From Betaproteobacteria bacterium (GTDB taxonomy: Bacteria; Pseudomonadota; Gammaproteobacteria; Burkholderiales; SG8-39), in assembly GCA_005884335.1 (NCBI GenBank), contig VBCJ01000021.1, positions 1-13,454 of the forward strand: DNA of 13,454 nucleotides, in the 5' to 3' direction. The stretch's first letter is position 1. Every line of letters starts with the position of its first letter. The notes beneath the pieces were generated by a model. The model was given only the letters and a program-made list of their open reading frames with translations. It ran no database searches and was not told the origin of the DNA. The translations under genes were made by a program, and so were the position numbers. Shown here in pieces: positions 1-6,713 of this stretch.

Positions 1-384
1 CCCCTTGCTCTCCAGGCGCTCGCGCAGGGCGGGGAAGCGCCCGAGCACGGTTTCCATCTGCCAGCGTGAGCCCTTGCGCCGGGCGATAGCGAGGTTCTCG
101 CGGGCGCTCAAGTAGGAAAAGATGCCGCGCGTTTCCGGGACGAGGGCAATGCCCATCTGCGAGATCCTGTGGGGGGCCAGCCCGGCGATGCTGCGGCCCC
201 TGTACCGGATCTCGCCCGCTCGCGGCGGGGTGAGGCCGGTGATGGACCGCAAGGCGGTCGTTTTTCCCGCACCGTTGCGGCCGAGGAGCGCGACGACCTC
301 GCCTTCGGCCAGGCTGAGGGACAAGCCGTGAAGAATATGGCCGAGACCGTAGAAGGTATCGATGCTCTTTATTTCGAGGATCAT
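1..384 (-). CDS. livF: LivF-type ABC transporter ATPase, partial (N-terminal 128 residues)
   Basis: This is one of the two ATP-binding subunits of a branched-chain amino acid/amide (HAAT) ABC importer; it acts on the cytoplasmic face of the inner membrane. The reading frame stays open to the left edge, so only about the first half of a usual 230-240 residue protein is present. The Walker A motif GRNGAGKT lies at residues 35-42. The segment VPETRGIFSYLSARENL (about 82-98) matches the characteristic region after the Q-loop of LivF proteins, which normally reads VPExRxIFxxLTVxENL. The signature and Walker B motifs lie outside the window. The ATG shares an ATGA overlap with the livG stop codon, which suggests translational coupling and fixes the start. 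The family call is firm; the transported substrate is not known. Confidence 0.93.
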   Translation of the reverse strand, partial: MILEIKSIDTFYGLGHILHGLSLSLAEGEVVALLGRNGAGKTTALRSITGLTPPRAGEIRYRGRSIAGLAPHRISQMGIALVPETRGIFSYLSARENLAIARRKGSRWQMETVLGRFPALRERLESKG

Positions 385-1130
385 GCCGCGACGCCGCCCA
401 GATAGGCGCGGCGCACCTCGGGGTTCTTCTGGATCTCGGCGGGCGTCCCTTCCGCGATCAGGCTGCCGAAGTGCATGACCGAGATGCGGTCGGAGACGCT
501 CATGATGATGTCCATCTTGTGCTCGATCAGCACGATCGTGTAGCGCCCTTTCAGCGCGCGGACCAGCGCCACGAGCTTACGAGTCTCCTCGGGCGAGAGG
601 CCCGCCGCCGGCTCGTCGAGCAGCAGCACGCGCGGCGCCGCGGCCAGCGCGATCGCGAGCTCGAGCTGGCGCTGCTCGCCGTGCGAGATCTCGCGCACGG
701 GTTTGCCCGCCTTGTCCGCGAGCCCGACGTCCGCGAGCGCCGCGAGCGCCCTTGCCTTGACCTCGGGGTAACGGTCGGCGCGCCGCCACAGGAGCCCCTC
801 CCACGACGGGCCGCAGGCGAAGGCCGCGACCCAAGCGTTGTCGAGGAGCGAGAAGGCCGGGAAGACGTTGGTGCGCTGGAACGAGCGCGCGAGGCCGAGA
901 TGGGCGACGCGGTGCGCCGGCGTGCCGGTGATGTCGCGCCCGTCGAAGAGGATGCGGCCGGCGCTCGGGAGATAAGTCCCCGTGAGAAGATTAAAGAGCG
1001 TGGTCTTCCCCGCGCCGTTCGGGCCGATGATCGAGTGCAGCGTGCCGGCCTCGATGCCGAGGCTCACGTCGTCGACGGCGGCCAGGGCGCCGAACGCCTT
1101 GCTCAGGTTTTTGGTTTCGAGGATCGCCAT
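381..1130 (-). CDS. livG: LivG-type ABC transporter ATPase
   Basis: This 249-residue protein is the second ATP-binding subunit of the HAAT importer. It is complete and of usual family length. Visible motifs are Walker A GPNGAGKT at 36-43, the Q-loop glutamine in SFQ at 83-85, an ABC signature variant SHGEQ at 149-153, Walker B VLLLDEP at 168-174 and the H-loop histidine at 204. The C-terminal tail ending in a RRAYLGG-type motif is typical of LivG. The frame is open further upstream, but MAILETKNLSKAF is the natural family start. That start lies inside the last codons of livM (28-base overlap), with no clear ribosome site of its own, so translation is probably coupled. It ends in an ATGA overlap with livF. 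Confidence 0.94.
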   Translation of the reverse strand: MAILETKNLSKAFGALAAVDDVSLGIEAGTLHSIIGPNGAGKTTLFNLLTGTYLPSAGRILFDGRDITGTPAHRVAHLGLARSFQRTNVFPAFSLLDNAWVAAFACGPSWEGLLWRRADRYPEVKARALAALADVGLADKAGKPVREISHGEQRQLELAIALAAAPRVLLLDEPAAGLSPEETRKLVALVRALKGRYTIVLIEHKMDIIMSVSDRISVMHFGSLIAEGTPAEIQKNPEVRRAYLGGVAA

Positions 1131-2029
1131 GACCAAAACCGGGACCAGGCTTCGACGACGCCGCCGCGCAAGAAGAGCACCACGATCACGAACGCCACGC
1201 CGAGCAGGAGCGGCCAGCGCGCCCACAGCGTGCTCACCGACTCCGAGAGCCAGATGAAGACGAACGAGCCGATGATCGGCCCGTAGAGCGAGCCCGATCC
1301 GCCGATCAGCGTGGCGAAGACGACGTTGCCCGAGGTGACGAAGCCGATCGCCTCCAGCGGCACGATGCCGAAGAGCATGGCGTAGAGCACGCCGGCCGCG
1401 CCGGAGAAGGCGCCGCCGATGACGAAAGCGGCGAGCTTGAAGCGCGCCACGTCGTAGCCCACGGCCTCGGCGCGCACTTCGTTCTCGCGGATCGCCTGCA
1501 GGATTTTGCCCAGGGGCGACTCGACGATGCGCCTCATGATCCAGAGCGAGACGATGAACAGCGCGGACACGAAGACGTAATAGGCGAAGGGATCGTTGAA
1601 GTCGATGCCGAGGAACGCGGGCCGCGGGATCCCGGGCATCCCGTCCTCGCCTCCGGTGACGCTGGTCCACTGGTAGGCGACGAAGTAGAAGAGCTGGTTC
1701 AGCGCGAAGGTCAGCATGATGAAGTACAGGCCCGAGCGCTGCACGCAGAGATAGCCGACGAGCGCCGCGGAGGCCGCGCCCACGAAGACGCCGGTGCCGA
1801 GCGCGAGGAAGACGCTGATGCCGTAGTGCTTGAGGAGCCAGCCCGCCACGTAGGCCGCGGAGCCGAAGAAGGTCGCCTGGCCGAAGGAAAGGAGCCCGGT
1901 GTAGCCGAGCAGCAGGTTCAGCCCCAGCCCGAAGATCGCGAAGATCCAGATCTCCGAGGCGATGGCCGGGCGCAGGACGAGCGGGAGCACGAGGACCGCC
2001 GCCAGCAGCAGGATATTTTCTTTTTTCAC
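1103..2029 (-). CDS. livM: LivM-type ABC transporter permease
   Basis: This is one of the two membrane-spanning subunits of the HAAT importer, located in the inner membrane. The 308-residue product is close to usual family length and highly hydrophobic, with multiple membrane segments. Family landmarks are the GYTGLLSFGQATFFGSAAY segment at about 42-60 and the cytoplasmic coupling loop beginning ESPLGKILQAIRENEVRAEA, followed by a KLAAFVIGGAFSGAAG membrane segment. The start is GTG, and GTGA forms a 4-base overlap with the livH stop codon. The C-terminus overlaps livG by 28 bases. The reading frame is undamaged, in contrast to livH just upstream. Confidence 0.93.
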   Translation of the reverse strand: MKKENILLLAAVLVLPLVLRPAIASEIWIFAIFGLGLNLLLGYTGLLSFGQATFFGSAAYVAGWLLKHYGISVFLALGTGVFVGAASAALVGYLCVQRSGLYFIMLTFALNQLFYFVAYQWTSVTGGEDGMPGIPRPAFLGIDFNDPFAYYVFVSALFIVSLWIMRRIVESPLGKILQAIRENEVRAEAVGYDVARFKLAAFVIGGAFSGAAGVLYAMLFGIVPLEAIGFVTSGNVVFATLIGGSGSLYGPIIGSFVFIWLSESVSTLWARWPLLLGVAFVIVVLFLRGGVVEAWSRFWSWRSSKPKT

Positions 2030-2767
2030 CTGATGCCGAACAAGCCCTGGGGTCGCACGAGGAGAACGGCAGCCATGACGGCGTAGATCACGACCGTGGA
2101 GGCCTCGGTCCAGTAGGCCGCGACGACCGCCTGCGCCACGCCGATCAGGAGGCCCGCTGCGATCGCGCCCAGAAGATTTCCGAGGCCGCCGAGCGCGACC
2201 ACGACGAACGCGATGCCCAGCATGTCCACGCCCATGCCGGGCGACAGGCCGCGGATCGGCGCCGTCAGCGCGCCCGCGATGCCGGCGAGGTAAGCCCCCA
2301 GCGCGAAGGCGGCCGTGAACAGCCGGTGGACGTCGATGCCGAGGAGCGACACCATCTCCTTGTTCTCGATGCCCGCGCGCATGATCGCTCCGTAGCGCGT
2401 CTTTTCGAGGAAGAGCCAGGTGAGGAAGACCAGCAGCCCCGCCGCCGCCATCACGAACAGGCGGTACTTCGGATAGAAGGTGAAACCGAGGTCCACGCCG
2501 CCGCGCAGGCTCTCAGGCGGGAGGTGGCTGATGCCGACCGGCCCCCACACGAGGATGATGCCCTCGGCGAGGATGAGCGAGAGCCCGAAGGTGAAAAGCA
2601 GCTGGTAGTCGTGCCCGGCCACGTAGAGGCGCCGGATGCCGGCGTATTCGATGACGAGGGTTCGGGATGTTGAGAATCCCGGTGATGAGCGACAGGCCGA
2701 GCCCCATCAGGGCATACAGCATGCCCGTGGCGATCCCGTTGAGGATCTGGCCGGCGAGCAGGCTCAA
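2026..2767 (-). pseudogene. livH: LivH-type ABC permease, broken by an internal deletion with frameshift
   Basis: This should be the partner permease of LivM. The first 36 residues (MSLLAGQILNGIATG to GILNIPN) are a perfect LivH N-terminus starting at a TTG 10 bases after the livK stop. Homologues continue with FAHG and further membrane segments. Here, at about 2655-2665, the sequence jumps into a different frame at LVIEYAGIRRLY, a position some 40-45 residues further on in the family. From there a normal LivH C-terminus runs to the stop (TFGLSLILAEG, then the ARYGAIMRAGIEN-type coupling loop, ending RPQGLFGIR). The span is 742 bases, against about 870 expected and not a multiple of three. 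Naive gene calling would give a 198-residue fragment starting at 2622. The lesion is real in this sequence; whether it is biological or an assembly error is open. Confidence 0.8.
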
Positions 2768-2777
2768 AGCGGAAGGC

Positions 2778-3921
2778 TCAGAAGCTTCCGATGTCCTTGC
2801 AGGCGGCGTATTCCTTCGGGAGCGGCGTGTTTCCGGTGGCGACCACGTCGCCGAAGTCGAGCTCGTGCTTCATCGCGCCTTTCGCCTTGCAGCGCAGGAG
2901 GAAGTAGGGGCGCAGGGTCTGGTGCGTGGCGCCGTCGACCCGCATCGGGCCGACGATGTCGTTCATCTCGAGGCCCTCGAGCGCCTTGACCACCGCCTGT
3001 ACGTCGTCGGATCTTGCCTTGTCGAAGCTCGCGAGCAGCATGTGCGTCATCGAGTAGGCCGCCGAGGGCGCGTAGCCGGGCGGCAGCTTGAACTTCGCCT
3101 GGTATTCCCTGACGAAGGCCTTCGCCGCCGGCGTGTCGACGGTGTAGTAGAAGTTCGTGCCGACCCACAGGTTGTCGCGGATCTCGGGGGCGAGCTGCAC
3201 CAGCTCCTCGACTCCGGAGGACCAGGTCATGATGAGCGGAATCTTCGGCGTCAGGCCGAAGTTGAAGATCTCGCGCGCGCCGGCGACGGCGTCGCCGCCG
3301 AAGTTGATCATCGCCACCACGTCGGGCTTGTTGTTCGCGGCCTTCTGCACGTAGTTGGAGAACTCGCGCTCGCCCAGCGGGTGCCGGTCGGCGCCGACGA
3401 ACTCGATGCCGTGGGTCTTGCCGACTTCCTTGACGTACTTCTCCACCGACCAGCCGAAGGCGTAGTCGGCGACCAGCAGGTGCCAGCGCTTCGCGTTGGG
3501 ATTCGCCTTCATGAAATTGTCGACCACGGTCTTCGCCGAGATGCACGACCTTCTTGCGCTTGGCGACCTCAGACACGGCGAGCGCGACGCCCGAGGACCA
3601 GGGGCCGATGACGAACTTTGCGCCCTCGGCGTCGACCGCTTCTTCCGTGCGGCGGGTCGACGTGCCGGCCTGGGTGCCGCCGTCGCGCGTGATGTACCTG
3701 ATCGGCCGGCCGAGGACCTTCATGCCGCGCTCCTCGAGCGCCATCCTCATGCCGCGGTCGTTGAGCGGCCCGACGTCGGCAAAGGCGCCGGTCTGATCCC
3801 ACAGCCCGAGGATCACGATCTCCTTCGACTGCGCGCGCAGGATCGCGGGAAAGCCCAGACCCGTGCCGGCGGCCGCCAGCGCTCCGATTTTCAGGATGTC
3901 TCTTCGCTTGAGATCGCCCAT
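2778..3921 (-). pseudogene. livK: LivK-type periplasmic substrate-binding protein, broken by an internal deletion with frameshift
   Basis: This is the periplasmic receptor of the ABC importer (Peripla_BP_6/type I fold). The N-terminal part has a Tat-like signal (KRRDILKIG, then a hydrophobic stretch, with cleavage probably near ILRAQ at 27-31) and the expected ITRDGGTQAGTSTRRTEEAV and FVIGPWSSGVALAVSEVAKRKKVVH segments. At about 3540 the frame breaks. Directly after KKVVH the correct protein resumes in another frame as (I)SAKTVVDNFMKANP and continues normally through VADYAFGWSVEKYV and VGADRHPLGEREFSNYV to a stop at 2778. The roughly 25-30 residues that homologues carry between these blocks (a YTFR...NSYMLA-like stretch) are missing. 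The wrong frame stays open for 385 codons by chance and would look full length. The ATG follows a GAGGGGGGTGAGGA purine-rich ribosome site. Confidence 0.8.
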
Positions 3922-3951
3922 TCCTCACCCCCCTCGTAAGCGGTACTCGTT

Positions 3952-3981
3952 AGACTACTATGGTGAAAGCCGTGAAAGCAA
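3952..3981 (-). promoter_or_regulatory. Possible sigma-70 promoter of the liv operon
   Basis: Read on the minus strand, TTGCTT (3976-3981) and TAGTCT (3952-3957) are separated by 18 bases and lie about 30 bases upstream of the livK ATG. Each hexamer matches the consensus only partly. The 98-base gap between the OsmC-family gene and livK otherwise holds a small inverted repeat (4001-4018) and nothing else I recognise. Confidence 0.3.
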
Positions 3982-4019
3982 CGTTCGTCTGCGCCTACGT
4001 CGGGATTCTCGATTCCCGC

Positions 4020-4418
4020 TTACGTGAATTTCGTCTCTATGGTCGCGCCGGCTTTGATCGTCTTCGTGACGGGAGTCTTCTCGGCGATATCGGCCAACGC
4101 CGCCTTTTGGCGGTCGTCCAGCGGCCCGGTGAGCGAGATGACCCGCGTGATGCGGTCGCGGCCGCCTTCGGCGTCTTTGTGCAGCTCGAGGTCGACGTGA
4201 ATCGAACCAAGCTCCCATCCCTTGCGCGCGGCAACCATGCGCAGCGTGATCGCGGTGCATGCGGCCAAGCTCGCGAGCAGGAGTTCGTAGGGGGCCGGTC
4301 CCGTGTCCGTGCCGCCGCGCAAACTGGGTTCGTCCGCCGTGAGCTCGTGACGGCCGGCGCGAATGACGCAGGCGTATCCGGTTTCGGAGTCGAGGAGAGC
4401 GTGAGCGATGCGAGGCAT
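4020..4418 (-). CDS. OsmC-family protein, lacking the second family cysteine
   Basis: This 132-residue cytoplasmic protein belongs to the OsmC/Ohr superfamily, whose best-studied members are thiol peroxidases that reduce organic hydroperoxides. The diagnostic segment GPAPYELLLASLAACTAITLRM carries the first cysteine at Cys54, followed by RKGW and HDRI-like (GRDRITRVISLTGPLDD) blocks. The second conserved cysteine normally sits in a KCPVH-type motif; here it reads EKTPVTKT, with Thr115 in the cysteine position. The protein may therefore not be a classical two-cysteine peroxidase. It is transcribed away from the adjacent Bug gene and toward the liv operon. The ATG at 4416-4418 has no clear Shine-Dalgarno sequence. 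The family call is firm; the reaction is uncertain. Confidence 0.88.
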   Translation of the reverse strand: MPRIAHALLDSETGYACVIRAGRHELTADEPSLRGGTDTGPAPYELLLASLAACTAITLRMVAARKGWELGSIHVDLELHKDAEGGRDRITRVISLTGPLDDRQKAALADIAEKTPVTKTIKAGATIETKFT

Positions 4419-4427
4419 ATAGGCCCC

Positions 4428-4433
4428 AGTATA
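4428..4433 (-). promoter_or_regulatory. Candidate -10 element (TATACT) of the OsmC-family gene
   Basis: On the minus strand TATACT (five of six consensus bases) lies only 9 bases before the ATG. No convincing -35 hexamer is seen at the right distance. If it is used, the transcript would start within a few bases of the ATG and be almost leaderless, which fits the missing ribosome site. Confidence 0.35.
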
Positions 4434-4465
4434 AATTGAATCGGTGCTGTTTCACGAAGGTCCGG

Positions 4466-4493
4466 TTGCTTCCCGCGCGTTCCCTGATACGAT
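4466..4493 (+). promoter_or_regulatory. Candidate sigma-70 promoter of the Bug1-hydrolase-ThDP enzyme unit
   Basis: TTGCTT at 4466-4471 and TACGAT at 4488-4493 are 16 bases apart, upstream of the first gene of the unit, leaving a leader of about 25 bases that contains the ribosome site. Both hexamers match the consensus at four of six positions, so this is a modest prediction. Confidence 0.35.
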
Positions 4494-4513
4494 GAGACGA
4501 CCGCGCCCGACGT

Positions 4514-4520
4514 AAGGAGA
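4514..4520 (+). promoter_or_regulatory. Ribosome binding site that sets a TTG start
   Basis: AAGGAGA lies 5 bases before TTG at 4526 and there is no in-frame ATG nearby. The next residues form a signal peptide, so this strong Shine-Dalgarno sequence supports the unusual TTG start. Confidence 0.7.
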
Positions 4521-4525
4521 AAAAA

Positions 4526-5500
4526 TTGAATTTTCCGCCGCGTTGCTTTCTCTTGGCTTTACTGTCCGCACCGTGCTTTCACGCGGCATCCGCCGCCGCG
4601 CAGGGCTTCCCCGCCAAACCGGTGCGCGTGATCGTGCCGTTCGCACCCGGAGGCGCGACCGACGTGGTGTTTCGCCTGCTGGCTCCGAAGTTGTCGGAGA
4701 ACCTGGGGCAGCAAGCGCTCGTCGAGAACCGCCCCGGCGGCGGCTCGACTATCGGCATGGACATCGTCGCCAAGTCCGCGCCGGACGGCTATACGCTCGG
4801 TGTCGCCAATCTTTCTTTCGCGGTCAATCCGAGCCTGCTGCCGAAGCTGCCCTACGATACCGAGCGCGACTTCGCGCCGGTAAGCCTGGTCACGATCGTG
4901 CCCCTGGGGATTTCGGTGCACCCGTCGGTGCCGGCGAGGTCGGTGAAAGAGCTGATCGCGCTCGCGAAAGCGAAGCCGGGCAGCCTGCATTACGCTTCCT
5001 CCGGGAACGGCAGCGCGACCCATATGGCGACCGAGCTGTTCAAAACACTGACCGGGACCGACATCGTGCATGTTCCCTACAGCGGCGGCGGCCCCGCGGT
5101 CCTCGCGGTGATCGGCGGGCAAGTCCCGATCTATACCGGCAGCATTCCCTCCCAGGTGCAACACATAAAATCCGGCAGGCTGGTGGCCCTCGCCGTGACG
5201 AGCTCGAAGCCCGATCCCGCGCTTCCCGGAATACCGACCGTTGCCGAGGCCGGCGTACCGGGCTACGAAGCCGTCGAATGGCAAGGCGTCGTCGTGCCTT
5301 CGGGCACGCCCGGCCCGGTCATCGACCGGCTCAACCGGGCGATCGTCGAGTCTGTAAAGGCACCCGAGTTCAACGAGCGCCTCGCGGGTGTGGGCGCGCA
5401 CGCGGTGGGGAGCACGCCCGGGGAGTTTGCCGATTACGTGAAGAAGGAGCTGGCGACGTGGTCGAGAGTGATCAAGGCGACGGGCATCAAGGTTGACTAG
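4526..5500 (+). CDS. Bug/TctC-family periplasmic substrate-binding protein (Bug1)
   Basis: This 324-residue protein is a tripartite tricarboxylate transporter (TTT) receptor of the Bug type, which binds small organic anions or similar solutes in the periplasm. A signal peptide covers about residues 1-26 (ends near AASAAAQG). Family hallmarks follow: VRVIVPFAPGGATDVVFR, LVENRPGGGSTIGMDIVAKSAPDGYTL, HYASSGNGSATHMATELFK, VHVPYSGGGPAVLAVIGGQV and a GIPTVAEAGVPGYEAVEWQG block. Length is normal. The start is TTG, supported by AAGGAGA upstream. It is the first gene of a unit with the hydrolase 11 bases downstream. No TctA/TctB membrane subunits are in the window, as is common for orphan Bug receptors in betaproteobacteria; it may partner with a distant transporter or act in sensing. 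The ligand is unknown. Confidence 0.93.
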   Translation: MNFPPRCFLLALLSAPCFHAASAAAQGFPAKPVRVIVPFAPGGATDVVFRLLAPKLSENLGQQALVENRPGGGSTIGMDIVAKSAPDGYTLGVANLSFAVNPSLLPKLPYDTERDFAPVSLVTIVPLGISVHPSVPARSVKELIALAKAKPGSLHYASSGNGSATHMATELFKTLTGTDIVHVPYSGGGPAVLAVIGGQVPIYTGSIPSQVQHIKSGRLVALAVTSSKPDPALPGIPTVAEAGVPGYEAVEWQGVVVPSGTPGPVIDRLNRAIVESVKAPEFNERLAGVGAHAVGSTPGEFADYVKKELATWSRVIKATGIKVD

Positions 5501-5511
5501 CCAGGATCATC

Positions 5512-6666
5512 GTGTCATCCGGCGCCTGGATCGAGCAATTCCCGGGAAACCTCACCTGGTCGAACGCGGCTCTCGTCACCAAGGGGATGGCGCCTTACGG
5601 GGCGGTCGCGCTCGGAGAGATCGACGAAGTCTGCGAGAGGCTGAAAGCCCGCCAGGGCGAAGCCGACGCCTGGCAGGAAGAGTGGTGCGCGATGGCGAGA
5701 CGGCTAGAGCGCGCAGCCGACGCCGCCGCCTCAGAGGGACGCCAGCTCACGGCGGGCAACACCTACCTGCGCGCCGGCATGTATTACTTCACCGGGGAGC
5801 GCTTCGTCGTCCCGGGCGAGAAGAAGCGCGAAATCGGCCGCAAGGCACTTCAATGCCAGCACGCCGGGCTGGAGCGGCGCTACCCGAACATCGAGCGCGT
5901 GGAAGTGCCGTACGAAAATACGACGCTGCCCGCGCTGTTCATGAAAGCCCCGGGACCATCCGGACCCGCGCCGACGGTGGTCGTATTCGACGGCATGGAC
6001 AACTGCAAGGAGATGAGCGTCCTGTTCGCGGGGCTCGAGTTCGCCCGACGCGGATTTCATACTCTCGCCATCGACGGGCCCGGGCAAGGCGAGTCGCTGC
6101 GTCTTCGCGGGCTCTATGCCCGTCACGACTACGAGGTGCCCGGCACGGCGGCCTACGAATACGTCGCCCGGCGGCGGGAGGTCGATCCGCGGAAGGTGGT
6201 GATCATGGGCTACAGCTTCGGCGGATATTACGCTTCCCGCATCGCCGCATTCGAGAGGCGCTATTGCGCGGGCGTGGCGATGAGCGCGCTGCACTGGGAC
6301 CTTGCGGGATGGCAACGCGAGGTCAAGCGCAGGCACGAGACCGACCCGAAAACGACTCCGCAATCGACCTTTCACTTCCGCTGGATCATGGGGGCCGAGG
6401 ACGTCGACGCCGGGATCGAGCGGGCCGAACGCTTCTCGCTCGCGGGAGTCGCGCAGAAGATCAGCTGCCCGTTTCTCATCGTGCACGCCGAGGACGACAA
6501 GGTCGTGCCCGTTGCCTCCGCCCACAAGCTCTTTGATGCGGTCGGCGCCAGTCGCAAGAGCCTGAAGATTCTCACCGCCGAGGACGGCAGCACCTATCAT
6601 GCGCAGGCCGACAACCGGCAAGTCGGAATCGATTGCATCGCCGACTGGATAGTCGCGAACCTGTAG
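5512..6666 (+). CDS. Alpha/beta hydrolase of the DHPON hydrolase/FrsA-like family, cytoplasmic
   Basis: This 384-residue protein has an alpha-helical N-terminal cap (about 1-125, with the family-typical TYLRAGMYYFTGERF segment) and then a hydrolase core. In the core are VVVFDGMDNCKEM (157-168), DGPGQGES (188-195), the nucleophile elbow GYSFGG with Ser235, a probable acid Asp328 in HAEDD, and His363 in TYHAQ. This order and the cap resemble 2,6-dihydropseudooxynicotine hydrolase, which cleaves a C-C bond in nicotine breakdown, and related esterases. The actual substrate is unknown. There is no signal peptide. The start is GTG with AGGA 5 bases upstream, 11 bases after the Bug1 stop. A paralogue with a Tat signal lies at 9557-10930. 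Family call strong, reaction inferred. Confidence 0.88.
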   Translation: MSSGAWIEQFPGNLTWSNAALVTKGMAPYGAVALGEIDEVCERLKARQGEADAWQEEWCAMARRLERAADAAASEGRQLTAGNTYLRAGMYYFTGERFVVPGEKKREIGRKALQCQHAGLERRYPNIERVEVPYENTTLPALFMKAPGPSGPAPTVVVFDGMDNCKEMSVLFAGLEFARRGFHTLAIDGPGQGESLRLRGLYARHDYEVPGTAAYEYVARRREVDPRKVVIMGYSFGGYYASRIAAFERRYCAGVAMSALHWDLAGWQREVKRRHETDPKTTPQSTFHFRWIMGAEDVDAGIERAERFSLAGVAQKISCPFLIVHAEDDKVVPVASAHKLFDAVGASRKSLKILTAEDGSTYHAQADNRQVGIDCIADWIVANL

Positions 6667-6700
6667 CGGTAGAATCGCTCGCTGAGCGAGAGATCATTCG

Positions 6701-6708
6701 AAGGAGAG
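6701..6708 (+). promoter_or_regulatory. Ribosome binding site fixing the ThDP enzyme start
   Basis: AAGGAGAG ends 5 bases before the ATG at 6714. The frame is open further upstream, into the hydrolase gene, but this site makes 6714 the likely start. The 47-base gap before it also holds a short hairpin, CTCGC-TGA-GCGAG at 6678-6690, with no T-tract. Confidence 0.75.
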
Positions 6709-6713
6709 CGGCC

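Noticed and set aside
2600..3600. Transposon or IS scar causing the liv lesions
   Set aside because: No inverted repeats, target-site duplications or transposase remnants are seen at either junction.
2667..3611. A 314-codon plus-strand frame opposite livK
   Set aside because: It mirrors well-supported LivK sequence and shows no motif, signal or ribosome site.
2026..3921. Programmed frameshifting as an explanation for livH and livK
   Set aside because: Conserved protein segments are missing at both junctions, so slippage would not restore the proteins, and no slippery heptamer is evident there.
4001..4018. Hairpin CGGGA...TCCCG downstream of the OsmC-family gene as a terminator
   Set aside because: The stem is only 5 bases with an 8-base loop and no T-tract follows on the minus strand.
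6678..6690. CTCGC-TGA-GCGAG hairpin before the ThDP enzyme as a terminator or operator
   Set aside because: It is very short, has no T-tract and sits inside an apparent operon; there is not enough to assign a function.
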